Part shown: positions 26,165-38,999 of the stretch, one piece after another
Numbering within the stretch: position 1 is the first letter of the stretch
How the letters are laid out: each line of letters opens with the position of its first letter
Assembly: GCA_963513935.1 (NCBI GenBank)
Contig: OY740774.1
Coordinates: 30,103,673 to 30,167,672, forward strand
Length of the DNA stretch: 64,000 nucleotides
Reading direction: 5' to 3'
Origin: Aphrophora alni
Taxonomy: Eukaryota > Arthropoda > Insecta > Hemiptera > Aphrophoridae
Program-made: the position numbers and the translations under genes
Notes under the pieces: model-generated
The model's database searches: none
The model's input: only the letters and a program-made list of their open reading frames with translations
Told to the model about the DNA's origin: nothing

Positions 26165-26510
26165 ACTATATTACAGACGCAATTTATTCTGTTCAAATTA
26201 TTCTCTCTGCCATCTCCTATAAATCGTACATCAATACATACTTAAATGAAACTAACTTTTCAAACTTGTAATCACTAAAATGAAATGTTCTTCATAAACT
26301 TTCTTTCTGTCTACACCAGTATTGCTTTTGTCTTCTATTCATTTACAATCAGTCCTACTGGTATTTTTGCGATAAATTCGGCATACTTCTGGGTCTAAAT
26401 TCTCTTTTTAATCATTAAATGTTCCCGATCATTTCAGTTCTGATGTTCATAATCACTTTGTTCAATACTAAGCTAAACCAAAGTTGTACAGTTAGATCTC
26501 CTTGCTGCCG
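26165..26510 (-). pseudogene. Non-LTR retrotransposon reverse transcriptase relic (RTE/jockey-like)
   Basis: The minus-strand frames show QGDLTVQLWFSLVLNKVIM, matching the QGDxLSxxLFNLVLE region (RT motif B) of non-LTR reverse transcriptases. Further downstream come PVGLIVNE-stop-KTKAILV, matching the GLxINExKTK motif, and HFSDYKFEKLVSFKYV, matching the conserved YxFExVxxFKYLG segment. The YxDD catalytic box between the first two is not visible and was probably deleted. Stops interrupt every frame. Motif wording fits the RTE/BovB or jockey groups better than R1, but the clade is not certain. It is a dead fragment. Confidence 0.55.
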
Positions 26511-26519
26511 ACATCACTC

Positions 26520-28960
26520 TCTTTAATTTCTTTTATCACTAATTAAAATTTTCGACTTACAGATTTCAACATATTCTGCCTCTAAGACTTTAAACCTCGT
26601 AAGCTTGGAATATATAAAAGTCTAAAATTGAATAAAAACCTCTATTCAGTATATAGTAGATAAGTAGCTTTACTTACTTCTTGATACACCTCTAAATGAC
26701 GGTAGCCCGTAGTCCACGCTCCACGGCCTCAGCTAACGCCCGTGTTTTTTCAATCTTCAAAAATTCTCGTTAGAATTATTTTACCAACCTTTACCCTCAG
26801 AGAGTCTATTACAGAGTTTTGGGAGGAACGCCTATATAGAATGTGTTCCAAAGATTCTCTTCCTACCTGGTACTTCTGGCAGATCGCTGAATAATCGAAG
26901 GAAAATCAATGTAGACGTTGCTCAGTTACGATATGCCCTAACCAAACTTTTGCCGTTAATGATAACAGCAAAGGATATGCCGTACATGGCTCTATTTTGA
27001 AAAGAAGAAGAAAAAAAAACGACAATTTATATTAGCCTATCTGTTTTTCTCCATTAGTCCGTTGTTCACAATCCTTATAATGTTACTCGCCTCCATCTTT
27101 TCAGTGCATGTTCAGACAGTTACACAGGACTGGATATGTAGTTTCATAGACAATAAAATATCCTTTCTTTTTGTAGCTTTGTTAGCTCTCTCATTTTCAA
27201 ATATTTCACATTGTACTAGTTTTCATAACGTTTTCATCTTTGTGAAAGTAGTGTTAAAGGATAAATTAATTCCCTTTTATTTTTTTTCTTCGTGGATTCA
27301 AAGGTAGACTTAGAGAATGTAAGAATGTAGTTGGTTTAAGCCAACATTTAGGACTAAAGTTATTGTCAGCAACTATCTAACTATTCTTGAGGTTATATTT
27401 TAGCCGAGATATAGTGGCTCACATAAGTAATTTGGTAGACCGTGCGTAACTTCATTTTGTTCAATCCCACTGAGCAGTCCGTGTATATATTGTCGATATT
27501 TCTCTAAAATTTGGCTCGAAAATCTAGTCTATTGTAAAAAAAAAATACTCGTATTAAGTCATGTATGAAATGTAATTGCGTAGGCTATATTTATCACCGA
27601 TATTCTCGACAATTAGTACGATAGGTTTTAAAAATTGGTTTTGTTTTTCCATTACAAAACTATATTTAATCTATAAGATGTTCAAGTTATTTTTATTATT
27701 GTTAGATATCTTATACCTGTTATAATTTTGTATATAAATTTAAAGTGAGCAATCTGCTCGTGTGAATATTAATTTATTACATGCACGTTTCAAGAGTTGA
27801 TAAAGAAAATGTTTTTCTTTGTAAACTTTATTAAACAAGTCGGTGGTTTGCTGTGAGAGGTACCGCAATATAGGTTAAGTGCACAGGTTCCATAATTTAA
27901 TTTGCACAAGCACTTGTACCAAACAACGTGTGTTGTGTTTTGTTGTGCTTGGAAGAATGCTCTAGTTCACAACACGAAATTTAATGCAATAATAAACATA
28001 TGCTGATTATAATAAAATTTATAAAAATGTAATAATTTATAGTGAATAAAAGCTGTCCCTCAGCTGTGAGTAATTTAGGTTCTACTAAAATAAAACAAAA
28101 ATTGGTTATATATATATATACCCTAATAATATATATATATATATATATATAACTGGTTAAATTAAGCAATGTCATGTGTTACCAAACTATTTGAGATTTC
28201 TTCTGTGTTACAGCCAAACACGTACGCTATGCAAGGCAATTCCGACATCTTAGCTGGATATAACAATTTTTCTATGTAGTCTTGGGTTAGATACGCTATT
28301 ACAGAAATCGAAGGCTTAGATCTTTATTTCATATCCTTTTTTTAACTTTTGCTACAAGGAGGTGATAATCCAGAGGTTTTTCACTTTTAAACAACCAGAA
28401 TATATCCTCATTAGAAACTGGCTAGTTGTTACATCATGCAATTTCATTGGTAGCAAGTAAACCTGTAAAATTGTTCTTCTAAATTACTTGGAATAGCGGC
28501 ATTTAAATTTAAGAAATGTGTACTGTAGTTCCAATTTCTTGAAAGTAAGCATTAATAAATTTGCTTCCACTGAATATACTGGTGTATAGAGATAGACAAG
28601 GATATTTGCAATATCTCTTCAAGTTGATAGTACCTTCCAATAATATCGGTCCCACAATACGTTTTTTGAGAAGTAGCTTTCAAATTCCAGCTTTTTGAAA
28701 TTTATACGTTTCAAATCTACAGTGGATGCAAATCTACAAATGCTACATTATTGTGCATTTAGAATTGATGTACACTGGTAAATGATAACAAGATTTTTCA
28801 GTATACAAGACAAGTGTTCGTCTATCACCTCTATTTCTTTTTCTGCAAAGCTTTGATAGTATTGTTTCTTTTCGCGTGATCAGCAAGTTTGTTTCTTATT
28901 GTTTAAAGGCGATTCCTCTCTTGGTCATCAATAGTTGATCGATGTAGACTTGAAAGTAAA
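26520..28960. other. AT-rich region; small (AT)n tract; no gene supported
   Basis: An interrupted (AT)n tract lies at about 28,107-28,151. A moderately GC-rich stretch lies at 26,700-26,960 in which I recognise no protein or RNA family. An 81-codon Phe/Leu-rich frame at 27,062-27,307 has no supporting signal; its composition fits chance translation of AT-rich DNA. Confidence 0.4.
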
Positions 28961-28964
28961 GATG

Positions 28965-29065
28965 AAAAATAGGGATCTAACATAAGATAACATGAAAAAG
29001 GTGTAGAACCAACTAGAGTCCCTTGGGATTTCCAATCCTGTACTCACTATATTTGAGCCCCTACG
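28965..29065 (+). repeat. Dispersed repeat block E, second copy
   Basis: The core AGGTGTAGAACCAACTAGAG followed by GGGATT and TGTACTCAC aligns with 12,470-12,565 over about 95 bp in the same orientation. It is not recognised as a known family. Confidence 0.6.
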
Positions 29066-29069
29066 TGTT

Positions 29070-30680
29070 TATCAGCAAGGTTTAATTCGAACATGATATA
29101 TTTTATGGCCGTTTATTTGTATCACCTGTGAGCACTTTTGAAGCGACTTTGTTTTCCTGTAATATTTTCGTAATAGCTTTGACGTGCAAACCAACAACAC
29201 CCCAATAACATTGAAAAAGTTTTCTTCTGAAAGATCATTAGCTCTACCGATTCTTTGTGCATTTTCTGCTGATTTCGTAAATTGCTAATAAAATCCGTCA
29301 TAGTGACGTGATATTATTTAAAAACACTTTAATAAAACTTCGTTTCACATCTTTGTGTTTATCTCCAGCTCGAAAAATCGGCTCAACTAGAATCGTCAGT
29401 TCTTTAATGTTTGAAATAATGACATAGTGAATGTGTAGAGTAAAAAATATTAAACTGACTATTACAGCAGAGAGTACCGACAGTAGTATACGCAGGAATA
29501 ACTAGGCTAATAATCAACAACAAATGAAAGCACAATCAATTATATTCCTGCAGATAATTAACAGGCAAAGAAAAAAAAACATTACTTTACTATGGAGGGA
29601 CTTTTTGAACCCACAGTAGTTTACACCGTTCATCAACTATTCTTGCTTCTGTAAGATTATACGTAAAAGTCTCCAACTGTGCTGGCTTAAACTCAATTAG
29701 CTCTTCTATTTTTAAACACAACACAGCTGTTTCAACGTAACAACACAATAATCTGTACCTTATTATGTGTCCAAAATAAACTTTTTATTTGTTTGTTGTT
29801 TGTGTCATTGTTGTGAGTACGCTACCATGGTGATTTGTCAGTATATAAACTTTCTTGTACAAAAATAACAATAAATTATTGTTTAATACAATAGTAGGTA
29901 TAGGAAGCTTGAACCGATTTGTATAATACAGTAAATAATTGATTGTAATTATCATAAAATAAACATATACGTTTAGTAAATTGTTACAAGCAACAAAGAA
30001 AAACATATTTCTTTGTTTTGGTTTTGTAGTTACCTCATTGCACTACATTTTAAGATTAGTACTAGGCTGTAATAACAATTATTACCCAACATTAGAACTA
30101 AAGGATACATAGGTGAATTTTTATTCGTTTAACCAAAGTTGAAAGTTATAATTGACATAAATTGTAGGCCTAAGTATAACATTTCAATTACAGTTACACA
30201 TGAGCTGTCTGTTTTTTTTTTCCAAATGTGAAACATATCAACATTGTTCCACAACAACAAATTTCACAAATTTAATAACCGCTGTTCTATTATAATAGCA
30301 ATTTTATTAGTTTTCATTAATAAATACAATATTAATTTTTGAGGTTATATAAGATTATTTTCAAGATGTATATTATTTAAATTTTACCATTTGAAGGCGT
30401 ATTGGTATTTTCTCCCATCTTTTAGATGACTAAACGTAAAAATTCTCACACAGACACTACCAAAAGAGTATTAAAAAAAAAAAAAAAAAAAAAGTTTATA
30501 CTGTATTATGATATCGAGTTGGCAATGAACATGTTCTGCTCCAGTCCGTTATTTTATAATGAACTAGTTTGTTATACAAATGATGTATCTAAACATTCAT
30601 GTATTGTTGTACCGTGGCAACGATATAAACAAGTTTATAAGCGACATTAAGGTACTTACCCAGGCTACGTAATACAAAGA
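29070..30680. other. AT-rich region with a poly(A) run; no gene seen
   Basis: A 23-bp A run lies at about 30,471-30,493 without a clear target-site duplication. No coding region, RNA gene or named repeat was identified. Confidence 0.4.
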
Positions 30681-31230
30681 GATCATCTAAATGTAATATA
30701 TTAAATTTTTGGTTTTGTAGAAAATCCTAAATCATATTGGTAGTTTTAAGGAATCCTAACCTTCTAATCGTGTGTACAATTAATAATACTTCCCTCGTAT
30801 CAGTGTCTCTGCCCTATGATGTGTATATGTGAAGCAGCCTCCGCTCACTAAGTACATCTCGGTGAATCGGCTTTGCCGGAATCATAACTATATGAATATC
30901 ATATTTTCTTTGAGTTCTGGATTAGAAAGTACATCTTTATCGTCGTTTTCGTCTGTACATTGGCACCATATAGGCAAAAAAAAATTATGTAAACATTAAA
31001 TTTAGTATAGGGAAATGTATTGTGCTCATAGCACAAACCCCATTGAAATTCAAAGAGAATCGTGGTTGAAAATGCCAAAATGGCTATCATATCAACAGTC
31101 AATCTTTTGTGTTATTCATCTTATACTGAAATATATTAAAATTTGTAGATTTCAATTGTGCATACGAAGCATACTTCTCGACGATGCCAAATGAGGAAGT
31201 TATTGTGAAACATGTTGATTTAGAATCCTG
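30680..31230 (+). repeat. Dispersed P block followed by F block
   Basis: The stretch at 30,820-30,930 resembles 470-570 of the left palindrome arm (shared TATGTG.AG.AGCCTCC, GCCGGAA and AATATCA.ATTTTCTT). At 31,130-31,230 the phrase AAAATTTGTAGATTT and then CTCGACGATG matches 41,360-41,450 in direct orientation. Only the latter part has this second match, so the two blocks may be independent. It is non-coding. Confidence 0.5.
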
Positions 31231-32420
31231 AAATTCACTCAAAATGTCATATTAGAATAGTTACGAAGTACACCAGAGGTGAGAAATTCACAAGAGCAAA
31301 GTTTAAACTCCACCAATACAATGAACACTTCCTATAAGCCGCAAAATACCAAATTTAGTGCATTACATTTATTGGATCTACTTCTATTACTGGGGCTGGT
31401 TACGTACCATGATGGCACCTACTTGTTCTATAGATTAGTTGTTTCATATAATATTGACATCTAAACTATCATACGACTTTACTTACCATCTGTTTTCTAT
31501 TAATTTGTTATTAAATAAACTTTAAGACTATGTTTGTGTGACTGGACTAGTTTCCCGCGTCAGATCAACTTAATAGTTGATTCTTTAAAATCGATTCTCG
31601 CCTTAATTTCTTTAAAAATTTGTATAGGAAATTTATTACACTTTTGAATATTTATGAGGCTTATATTTAAGAGAACATTTTTCTGTAATATGGACAACAT
31701 ATTCCAACATACAAAATTGTATCAAAATCGGTCGGCCGACGACACACGGATATAATTTTTAAAATGATGTCTCACAAGGGGGTGGCTCGTCAGGACTGTT
31801 AAGACAGATATTTCTTTGAAAAAACTCTACACTAACTTTTGGACCATCACATGATTTTATCTCTTCTACTTATTGGATATAGGAGAAAAATACAATTTCA
31901 AAACATTTGTATTAAATTTAACGTGACAACGTAAATAAGTTGTAAGTTCACCAAATCCATAAGTCACTTAAGTATTACACAATGTTTACCAGGGCTTCCC
32001 TCCTTACCTCTAATCCACACTGAAGCCTTCCATTCGCTACGTCTTAGAGGCAAAGGTTATTTGCAGTTTAGTCCACGCGCCACAGACACGCGCAAACACG
32101 AGCGCTGTTGTATCAGTGTTTATACTTGTATTTTTAGTGTTTCAGAAATAAGACATTTATGCGTGGAAATATACTAGTTCTTCAACGGAGAGTTGATTGC
32201 TTTAGCGATGACAGAATAAGAACTTTACGCGACATTCAACTGATACACTGACATTATAGGAAGAGAATTTCTGACGTATTATTTTATATATGCATTTCAT
32301 TATAGATTTTGATTTTCTTATTAAATTGTACAGTAAAATGAACTATTCTAGATTCATAAAAGTTCAAGATAGAATTTATTTACAGATATAAAATGTTACA
32401 ACTAACTTGTCTATTTGTTT
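31230..32420. other. AT-rich region without recognisable genes
   Basis: Nothing was supported. At 32,000-32,110 a slightly more GC-rich patch (CACGCGCCACAGACACGCGC) was seen, with no recognisable family. Confidence 0.35.
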
Positions 32421-32424
32421 GTTT

Positions 32425-33990
32425 TGTTTTTTGTTTGTTTTTTTTTTCTGTGGAGCGCTGCACAGAAGATAAAACTAATTATTTACAAAAAACTATTTAA
32501 TGGGTTTCAGGTTAACTCAAATGAATGTTTGAATATTTTAAACCATTTATAATATATGTTTACTAACAGTGTGGTGAATTAACAATCAACAAAATTAAAT
32601 GGAAAATAAATCAACCTCTGTTAAAATTTACCTAAAGCTAAAATATTTAAAATGATCACCAATTAAATTTTCATGAAATGGTTTAAATGTAACGAAACCA
32701 AAATAAGAAAACTATACATATATCTAAATTTTGGTGAGATAAAACTTCCTACGGGAAAGTTTTACAAATCAGTTCAAATTTCAATAGATTTTTTTAAATT
32801 ATCTCGTGAATATCAATATAATAATACTTCAAGAATTGTAATAATAATCGCAGCAACATGCTCTAACAATTAAAACCATTGCAGTAACTGTTCTCAGTGG
32901 CCGCCATTTGATCAATTTATAGTCTTCATGATACTTACCAACTCCCAATATATAATTTATGTTGGTTACCCAGACAAACAAAATTAGGAGAACTAGATTC
33001 AATCAGGTTTTAGTATAAGTAAATAAAAATAATGGTTAGTATGAAACTAAAATACAAATTAAGTCGGATTAAAATTTCTTGCACGAAAGTTAAAACTTTT
33101 ATTTGAGTGGTCTGATTCGTCTGGTAAAAGCAATATATTTATTACTTCGTGCAATTTATTCGTCATCGGAGCAACCACCTCTAAATATTTAGTGTGCGAC
33201 CCCTACATTTAAACAAGTTTCTCTTGGTAAGATTGTTTAAAACAGTTGTGATACAGATTTTCGATTAATCGTAATGGTGTATATCACTACTTTCTTGAAA
33301 TTGGTTAAGATCTAGCGATGATGTGTAAATATTATAACGTTTACATTTGCTTCGCTCGTGTCAGTGTCTTGGCCCTACCGGGACACATGTCAACACTATA
33401 CAAAACTCAAAATCCCAAAGTCGAAGGATTAATTCGGAACAACATAACATTCACAACATTATATAGTTAAAGGCTTTATAAATTATAATAAATGTTGCTA
33501 AAACATTGCATAAACTTTCTCCTTCACCAAATCCCAAAATGAAGCAAGAACGAACCAAATAAATCATCACTTAAAATGTTAATCAAAAAGTAACAATGAA
33601 CTGAGATCACCTTGTTTGAAAACCCATATTCACATATTTCATTAAAGGCTTAAATTAATTTCGCTTGTACCATAGACACGTCCACATTGTATGTGATTAG
33701 AATCGAGTTTAAAATGACAGCGTTTTTTGTTGTTATTACCAATTATTCCTGAAGAAGTCACATTTTGCCAATTATTTATGTGCAATTTTTATACAGGTTG
33801 AATCATTAATCTCCAAGTTGTGTCAAAATTTAAAAGAAATTGATAGTGACGATTTTGAAAAATTACGTATTTTATAGCAGCCCCCATGACCTATTTATTG
33901 TTTTCTTAGCAACATTTCTTATGAACCGACATTTTCTTAGATATGCCAGTCATTACGGTTTGTTTGAACCCTTCAAAGTCACACGTGGGC
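32425..33990 (+). repeat. Composite dispersed repeat Q-P-C, copy 2
   Basis: Block Q (32,425-32,990) parallels 19,690-20,320. Block P (33,210-33,400) has GTTTAAAACAGTTGTGATAC, then GCTTCGCTCGTGTCAGTGTC and GGCCCTACCGGG. Block C (33,480-33,990) parallels 4,030-4,500. Seeing Q and P in the same order and spacing at two sites about 12.7 kb apart shows that they are parts of one longer repeat. It is non-coding, and stops fill all frames. Confidence 0.6.
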
Positions 33991-33999
33991 TAACATCAA

Positions 34000-35040
34000 A
34001 CTCGTCATTTTGTGGGTTTTTTTCATGGCATCTACCTCCAAAAATTCAATTTTATTATTTTTTTAAAGTCCTAAAATAATGTCAAAAAAGGACAATAGAT
34101 TTTTTTTTTAAATCAACCATATGTTAAGGCTTTGTAACACTTGATATACATAACTACAGACAGACGTAAATTCAAATAACTTTTTTTTAAATAATCATTA
34201 AGGAAACTCATTACGGAAATATCTCCTTAAAATTTGTTTTAGACCAATCATATGAATTTGTCGATACTACTTATAAATGACAAGGAAAATTATCTATCCA
34301 TAACTTAGAGCAGTGAATATGTATGGAATCTTATGTTTTTGAAAGGATAAAATATTGGACAGTTAAAATAAACCACTCTAAAATATTGGGAGATAATTTA
34401 GCGTTACTGACACAGCTAAAGCGAGTTTACTGGAATGAAGCAGTAGTTATAACTGTGTCACCTAAACTGAACCAATGGATAACTCTTCATCTGACAGCTT
34501 GCTTCTAATAGTGGACTTCCTTTACTTTTATGTCATATTTTTCCTGAGCAATCACGTTTTGTAAATTTATACGCAATTTACAAATATGGTGCCCAATTTG
34601 AAAGTTTCTTAAAGAAAACCCTAAAATTTTATGAAGATTTCGGATAGAAAATGTAATTTAAGGCTTTTCCATTTGGTATGATTATCTGTAAAACGTAAAC
34701 GTTTAGACGTTGAAACCACTCTTTTACGTCCATTTGACTTAATGGTATAGTGGTTTGGCCACTCAATATTAATTTTAAAGTTAAGCTTAATTTTAGTCTA
34801 GTTTTAAAGATAAATCAGTATAGAAACTTCATTGTGTTTTATTTACCATTCTCGATTTTATAGATTTGTGATTCTGGAGAACTCCATTAAAAAATTATTA
34901 ATAATAAAAGAGACAAAGGAACGCGTTTTCTACTTCGTTTGCAACTACTTAAATTTGTAAATTCATTACATAAATCAGGATAGACTAAATTAATTTTCAA
35001 CAAGATGTAAAGAAATATATTTTTACAATAAATATTCGAA
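34000..35040. other. AT-rich region; no gene supported
   Basis: A 61-codon frame at 34,323-34,508 has no motif and no neighbouring exon signals. Nothing else was recognised. Confidence 0.4.
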
Positions 35041-35044
35041 AACT

Positions 35045-35215
35045 TTCCAATACGTTCAATGCACATTCAAAGCGTTACATGAATCCTCGTTGCGAACAAA
35101 TTACTGCTTTACCAAAATAGTTGCACACAGCTTGGATCCTGCTCTTCATTCCCTCAACTGTTGCTGGCCGAGTACTGCAAACTTGCTCTTTATTTGTTCT
35201 ACAACTCTGTTCAAA
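35045..35215 (-). pseudogene. Mariner/Tc1-type transposase C-terminal relic
   Basis: The minus-strand frame reads STRPATVEGMKSRIQAVCNY, and after further residues reaches CSQRGF, a stop and RFECALNV. The pattern (T)xxxLxxRIxxACxxI ... VRxxFxxRxxxCxxxxG is the usual C-terminal segment of mariner-type transposases. No upstream catalytic region is visible, and stops flank the stretch. It covers the same protein region as the relic at 37,150-37,450, so the two come from different copies. It is non-functional. Confidence 0.4.
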
Positions 35216-35219
35216 TGTC

Positions 35220-37145
35220 TACTGTCAAGATAAAATGACGTAGAGAGCCTAGCGGCTAAATTATTATACTTATTAAAAAATTAGAATGAATAAAAAATGT
35301 CTTAAAATTCCATTTTACATCCAAAATCTTTAAAAAAATATAATGTTTTCTATAAAACATTGTAAAATGGTGTATAAATTTTGAAAATAATTTAATAATT
35401 TAATAATATTTCACGTAAAACGAAAGGGAGTCTTACATTAGAAATAAACTGTCAGACATACAGTTTGAAGTTAGCTATTGGTTCACTTTAGATGAATCAC
35501 TCTACATAACACAGACTTTGAAAACAGAAGGATATATACATAAAATAGGCTACCAGAAGTAGCCTTGGTTGGAAGAAAGGAGCATTTTGTAACAATTTTC
35601 TCTAAATGTCAACAGCGTGTAATTGCAACTACAAATATAATCTTGTCCTTATAAATAAAGTACACTTCTCAGGTGATAAATAATTTTTTAGGAAAGAAGT
35701 CCAGGTATGTTTGTTGTGGGCAATGTCAATTGATTTTACTACTTATGGCAACGTGTCCTCAATAGTGGAAATACGAGATTATACACGACAAGGTCATTTT
35801 GAGAACTAAATGTGGAATTTAGGGCAGAAGGAAGTGAGGTGAGAGGGAGGGAATTTAATTATCACAATAATAATAAATGAATATGTTCCATTCACATTGA
35901 TGTTAGAGAAATACTAATATAAATGCTCTAGATATTATATTAATTTCGGACATTCAAACATGACACTAGAGGTTACACTATCCTACTCATGTTTGATTCA
36001 CGTTATATATTCAAAATGTGATAGACATTGTGGCCCACCCATATATTCCGGTTTTGAAGTAATTGGTACTTTATTTTTACAAATTTATTTAAAAATCCCT
36101 AAGTATTATATTTTATTATTATATTTACATCTCAGTTAAGATAGGTAGAAAAGAGTAAAACTACAATTTCACATCGTTTTTTATAGCTCTCCTATGGCAT
36201 AAAATGCATCGCTTGATGGAAAGTTATTTATAAAAAATTAAATGAAAATATTGATTTGCTTTAAAAGCAAATTTAAAATCAAAATAATAAGAACAAAAAA
36301 TTAAATGTTTAAAAAATCACATTGTTCTTGTTTTACTTACGAGGTTTTATTTTGGGATAATTGTTAAAAAAATTTCGAATATTATTATTTGCTGAAAACG
36401 AAATTAATGAACAAAAATAAAAACCATATTATATTGATTAAATCTAAATCTATTCTACAGTGTTTCAGAACTGTTTTCGGAGATTTTAAGGGATTGTTCC
36501 TGGGGTTGAAGTAAACACGGAACGAATATTAATTTCTTTGAAACGAGCTTATTTGTCTGTCTGTTTGGTATTTTGTGTTTTGTACGCATAACATTATATT
36601 TTTGGAAATAAGTTACATATCAAGTCTCAATTTAGAAAACTTTATTTTTACGTGATCTTTCATCAATGTACCAGAAACCCTGACAACATTTTGTATTTTT
36701 TCCAAATGTCTGCAAACAAAAATATTTAATTTCGAGTATCTTGAACAAGATAAAGTACAAAAAATATAGGAGACAAAATAGTTTCTTTGTGAATGACAAA
36801 TAAAATTGTTTAGTTTAGCTGAATAAATAATAAAGTTATTATCAAAATACCGAACAAATAATTTCTAGACTACTATCTTCAATTCCCAAAATTAGTTTAA
36901 ATCCAAAACATTTTTTATTCATGATGATTTTAGTAGTAATAATAAAATCCATCCCTTAATATACTCTCTTTATTGTTGTTCATTGTGTCATTCCCATTAT
37001 AGTTTACAATAAGCTGTTTCCTTATGTAAACTACGGTATTGGATTGCATTTTTTTAGAAAATCAAAACTACAATGACAATATCATTGGAATAAATAGTTA
37101 AACACATTTTAAGAAAAATAACAAAGCTATGCTACTAATAACAGT
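35220..37145. other. AT-rich region without recognisable genes
   Basis: No coding, RNA or named repeat feature was found. Confidence 0.4.
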
Positions 37146-37149
37146 TGTT

Positions 37150-37450
37150 AAAATATCAAACTCTTACATGGCCTACACCTTTTAGTCATAGACTATTATC
37201 ACTTGTGCAACACATTGGCCTCATCTTGAGTGGCTGCCGCCACGGCAGAAATTCTATCAACGTGGTCACCCTCTTTCTCTACAGGCGTGTTAGACTAAAT
37301 ATTTCTTCCGACTCAAAAAAAAAAGTTAAGATCGTTGATGTCTAGGCCACAATTCAGGTCCACTACACCTCATTCATCTCTGGTTGTGTACCGTATCACT
37401 TACATAATTTACAAAATGAGTAGGGGCGCTATCATGCTAGAACACCGAGT
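37150..37450 (-). pseudogene. Mariner/Tc1-type transposase relic (second catalytic Asp region to C-terminus)
   Basis: On the minus strand the frame begins HDSAPTHFVNYVSDTVHNQ (from 37,436 downwards), resembling the (Q)(Q/H)DxAPxH motif that carries the second catalytic Asp of DDE/D transposases. It is followed by GPELWPRHQRS, an eroded form of the WPPxSPDL motif around the third acidic residue. A DFFLW-like remnant (LNFFF) comes next, then in another frame VDRISAVAAATQDEANVLHK, resembling the conserved C-terminal helix. The order and spacing agree with a mariner/Tc1 transposase on one strand. The third catalytic residue is lost, and stops and frameshifts are present. A 66-codon frame on the opposite strand is a shadow. 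Confidence 0.55.
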
Positions 37451-38090
37451 TAGCTTAGATTACTAAAGGGAGAATAATTACCAAGCGTTACTGAAGAATG
37501 TCTCTCAAGAAAGCAAGATAAATGGGCAAATGAAGCTGATTTGACTGAATATAGGGTCCAATTTCTTGGTACTAAGGATGCAACATTGACGGCTAATTTG
37601 TGCTAATGGTTTCTAATGGTGTTTTCATGTGATTATAAAGAGCCCATGTTTGGCTCTTTAGGAAATGTAATATTACGAACCTTGTAATGATTGCTTCTTC
37701 AGATACTCAAATAATTTGATTTTACACTAATATAGGGTATTTTTAACAATTACCAAGAAAAATATGTTTTCAATTTTTTGGCAATAATTTTGTTATTTTT
37801 TGAGCTACATTCAAAAATAATAAAATAAAAAAACAAATTATCCGACAAGGTTTCTTAAAACCCTTAATAAGTCGTTAGAGCTTTTTATTGGCACTGGATG
37901 GCTGCTATAACTGCATATTGTATGAAATATATACGTTGTAAATGTAATTTTAAATTTGTTATAAGTTGTTTACATTTTGGGACCTATAACATTAAAACTA
38001 CTCCTCGTATTATTTTGAAATTATTAACAATTATTTATAATATTGACAGCATTAAGAGTATTAGATGTAATTTCAAACATAAAAGGTGAA
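37450..38090. other. AT-rich region; no gene seen
   Basis: A 63-codon frame at 37,898-38,089 ends at the edge of the S-family terminal repeat and has no motif. Nothing else was recognised. Confidence 0.35.
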
Positions 38091-38480
38091 ACACAGTATT
38101 ATTTGACATGGAATGACCTTATAATAAATGTATGAATGTTGCGTATATAAGGAACAACAATTGTTGAAGCAAATGAACAACTAGTTCTTTCTTCCGTTGA
38201 TAAACAATAATTTTTTTATGAACTGTAGATGTCTTTGGTGACGTGTAGTTTATCAAAGTGAATAGGACATTAGGTAAACCAGAGACATATTGTTACGTAA
38301 CAAAGGACATCCTGATTAAGTAAGGACAAAGGTGAATAATGAAACATTAAACAATTCTTGCACTTGTTGAAAATCAAATTAGTTTCTTCGTGATTCTCTC
38401 AACGCAAACGTCGCAGATAAATTATTAATAATACTTTTATTGTTCCTTTATAATAAAAAAAATTAATAAGTAGAATATAT
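38090..38480 (-). repeat. S-family terminal segment, reverse orientation
   Basis: The reverse complement aligns in order with 44,770-45,120. Shared phrases include AACAAAGGACATCCTGATTA, GTGAATAATGAAACAT/CTGAATAATGAAACAT and AACG.AAACGTC. It also aligns with 50,900-51,245. It forms an inverted pair with 44,770-45,120, enclosing about 6.7 kb. It is non-coding. Confidence 0.7.
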
Positions 38481-38913
38481 CAAAGAATTAATGTATTCCT
38501 AAAATAATGTAGAGTAGGAGTAAATTAATAACTAATTTTCGGTATAGAAGCTGTTGAAAAATGATTGTTTGGACATAAAGGGATAAAAAAATGGCGTGGT
38601 TCAATTACAAAGTCACCCGTTTATAATTGCTGCAGTTTGGGTCAGTAAATTATAAAATTAGGAGGGTTCAAATCCAGTTGATGGGGTCACGTTATACAAA
38701 TCACTCCCCGCTTTTTTATCGAAAGGCGAACAGACATTCTGTTATCACTTCCTTATACAATATATAAAATACCAAAAAATGAAAAGAGATAATTTAAGTT
38801 AAAGAACTCTAGACCTCGACTACTCCACTGGCGTCAGGGTCAGATGATATTTTCAGATTTCAAGAGAGACCTGATATAAAAGATGAAAGAGAAGTAATTA
38901 ACAAAAGATTACG

Positions 38914-38915
<2 letters not shown>

Positions 38916-38990
<75 letters not shown>
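38916..38990. repeat. (AT)n microsatellite, about 75 bp
   Basis: This is a pure AT tract. It separates S-family sequence in reverse orientation (38,090-38,480) from S-family repeats in forward orientation (39,060 onwards), a position similar to the (AT)n tract near the centre of the large palindrome. Confidence 0.95.
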
Positions 38991-38991
<1 letters not shown>

Positions 38992-38999
38992 CGCTAATA

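Noticed and set aside
27062..27307. 81-codon ORF that looks like a membrane protein
   Set aside because: Hydrophobicity follows from T-rich codons. There is no homologue in memory, no exon context and no start context.
38640..38700. B-box-like GGTTCAAATCC suggesting a tRNA gene or SINE
   Set aside because: No convincing A box or stems were seen at the required spacing.
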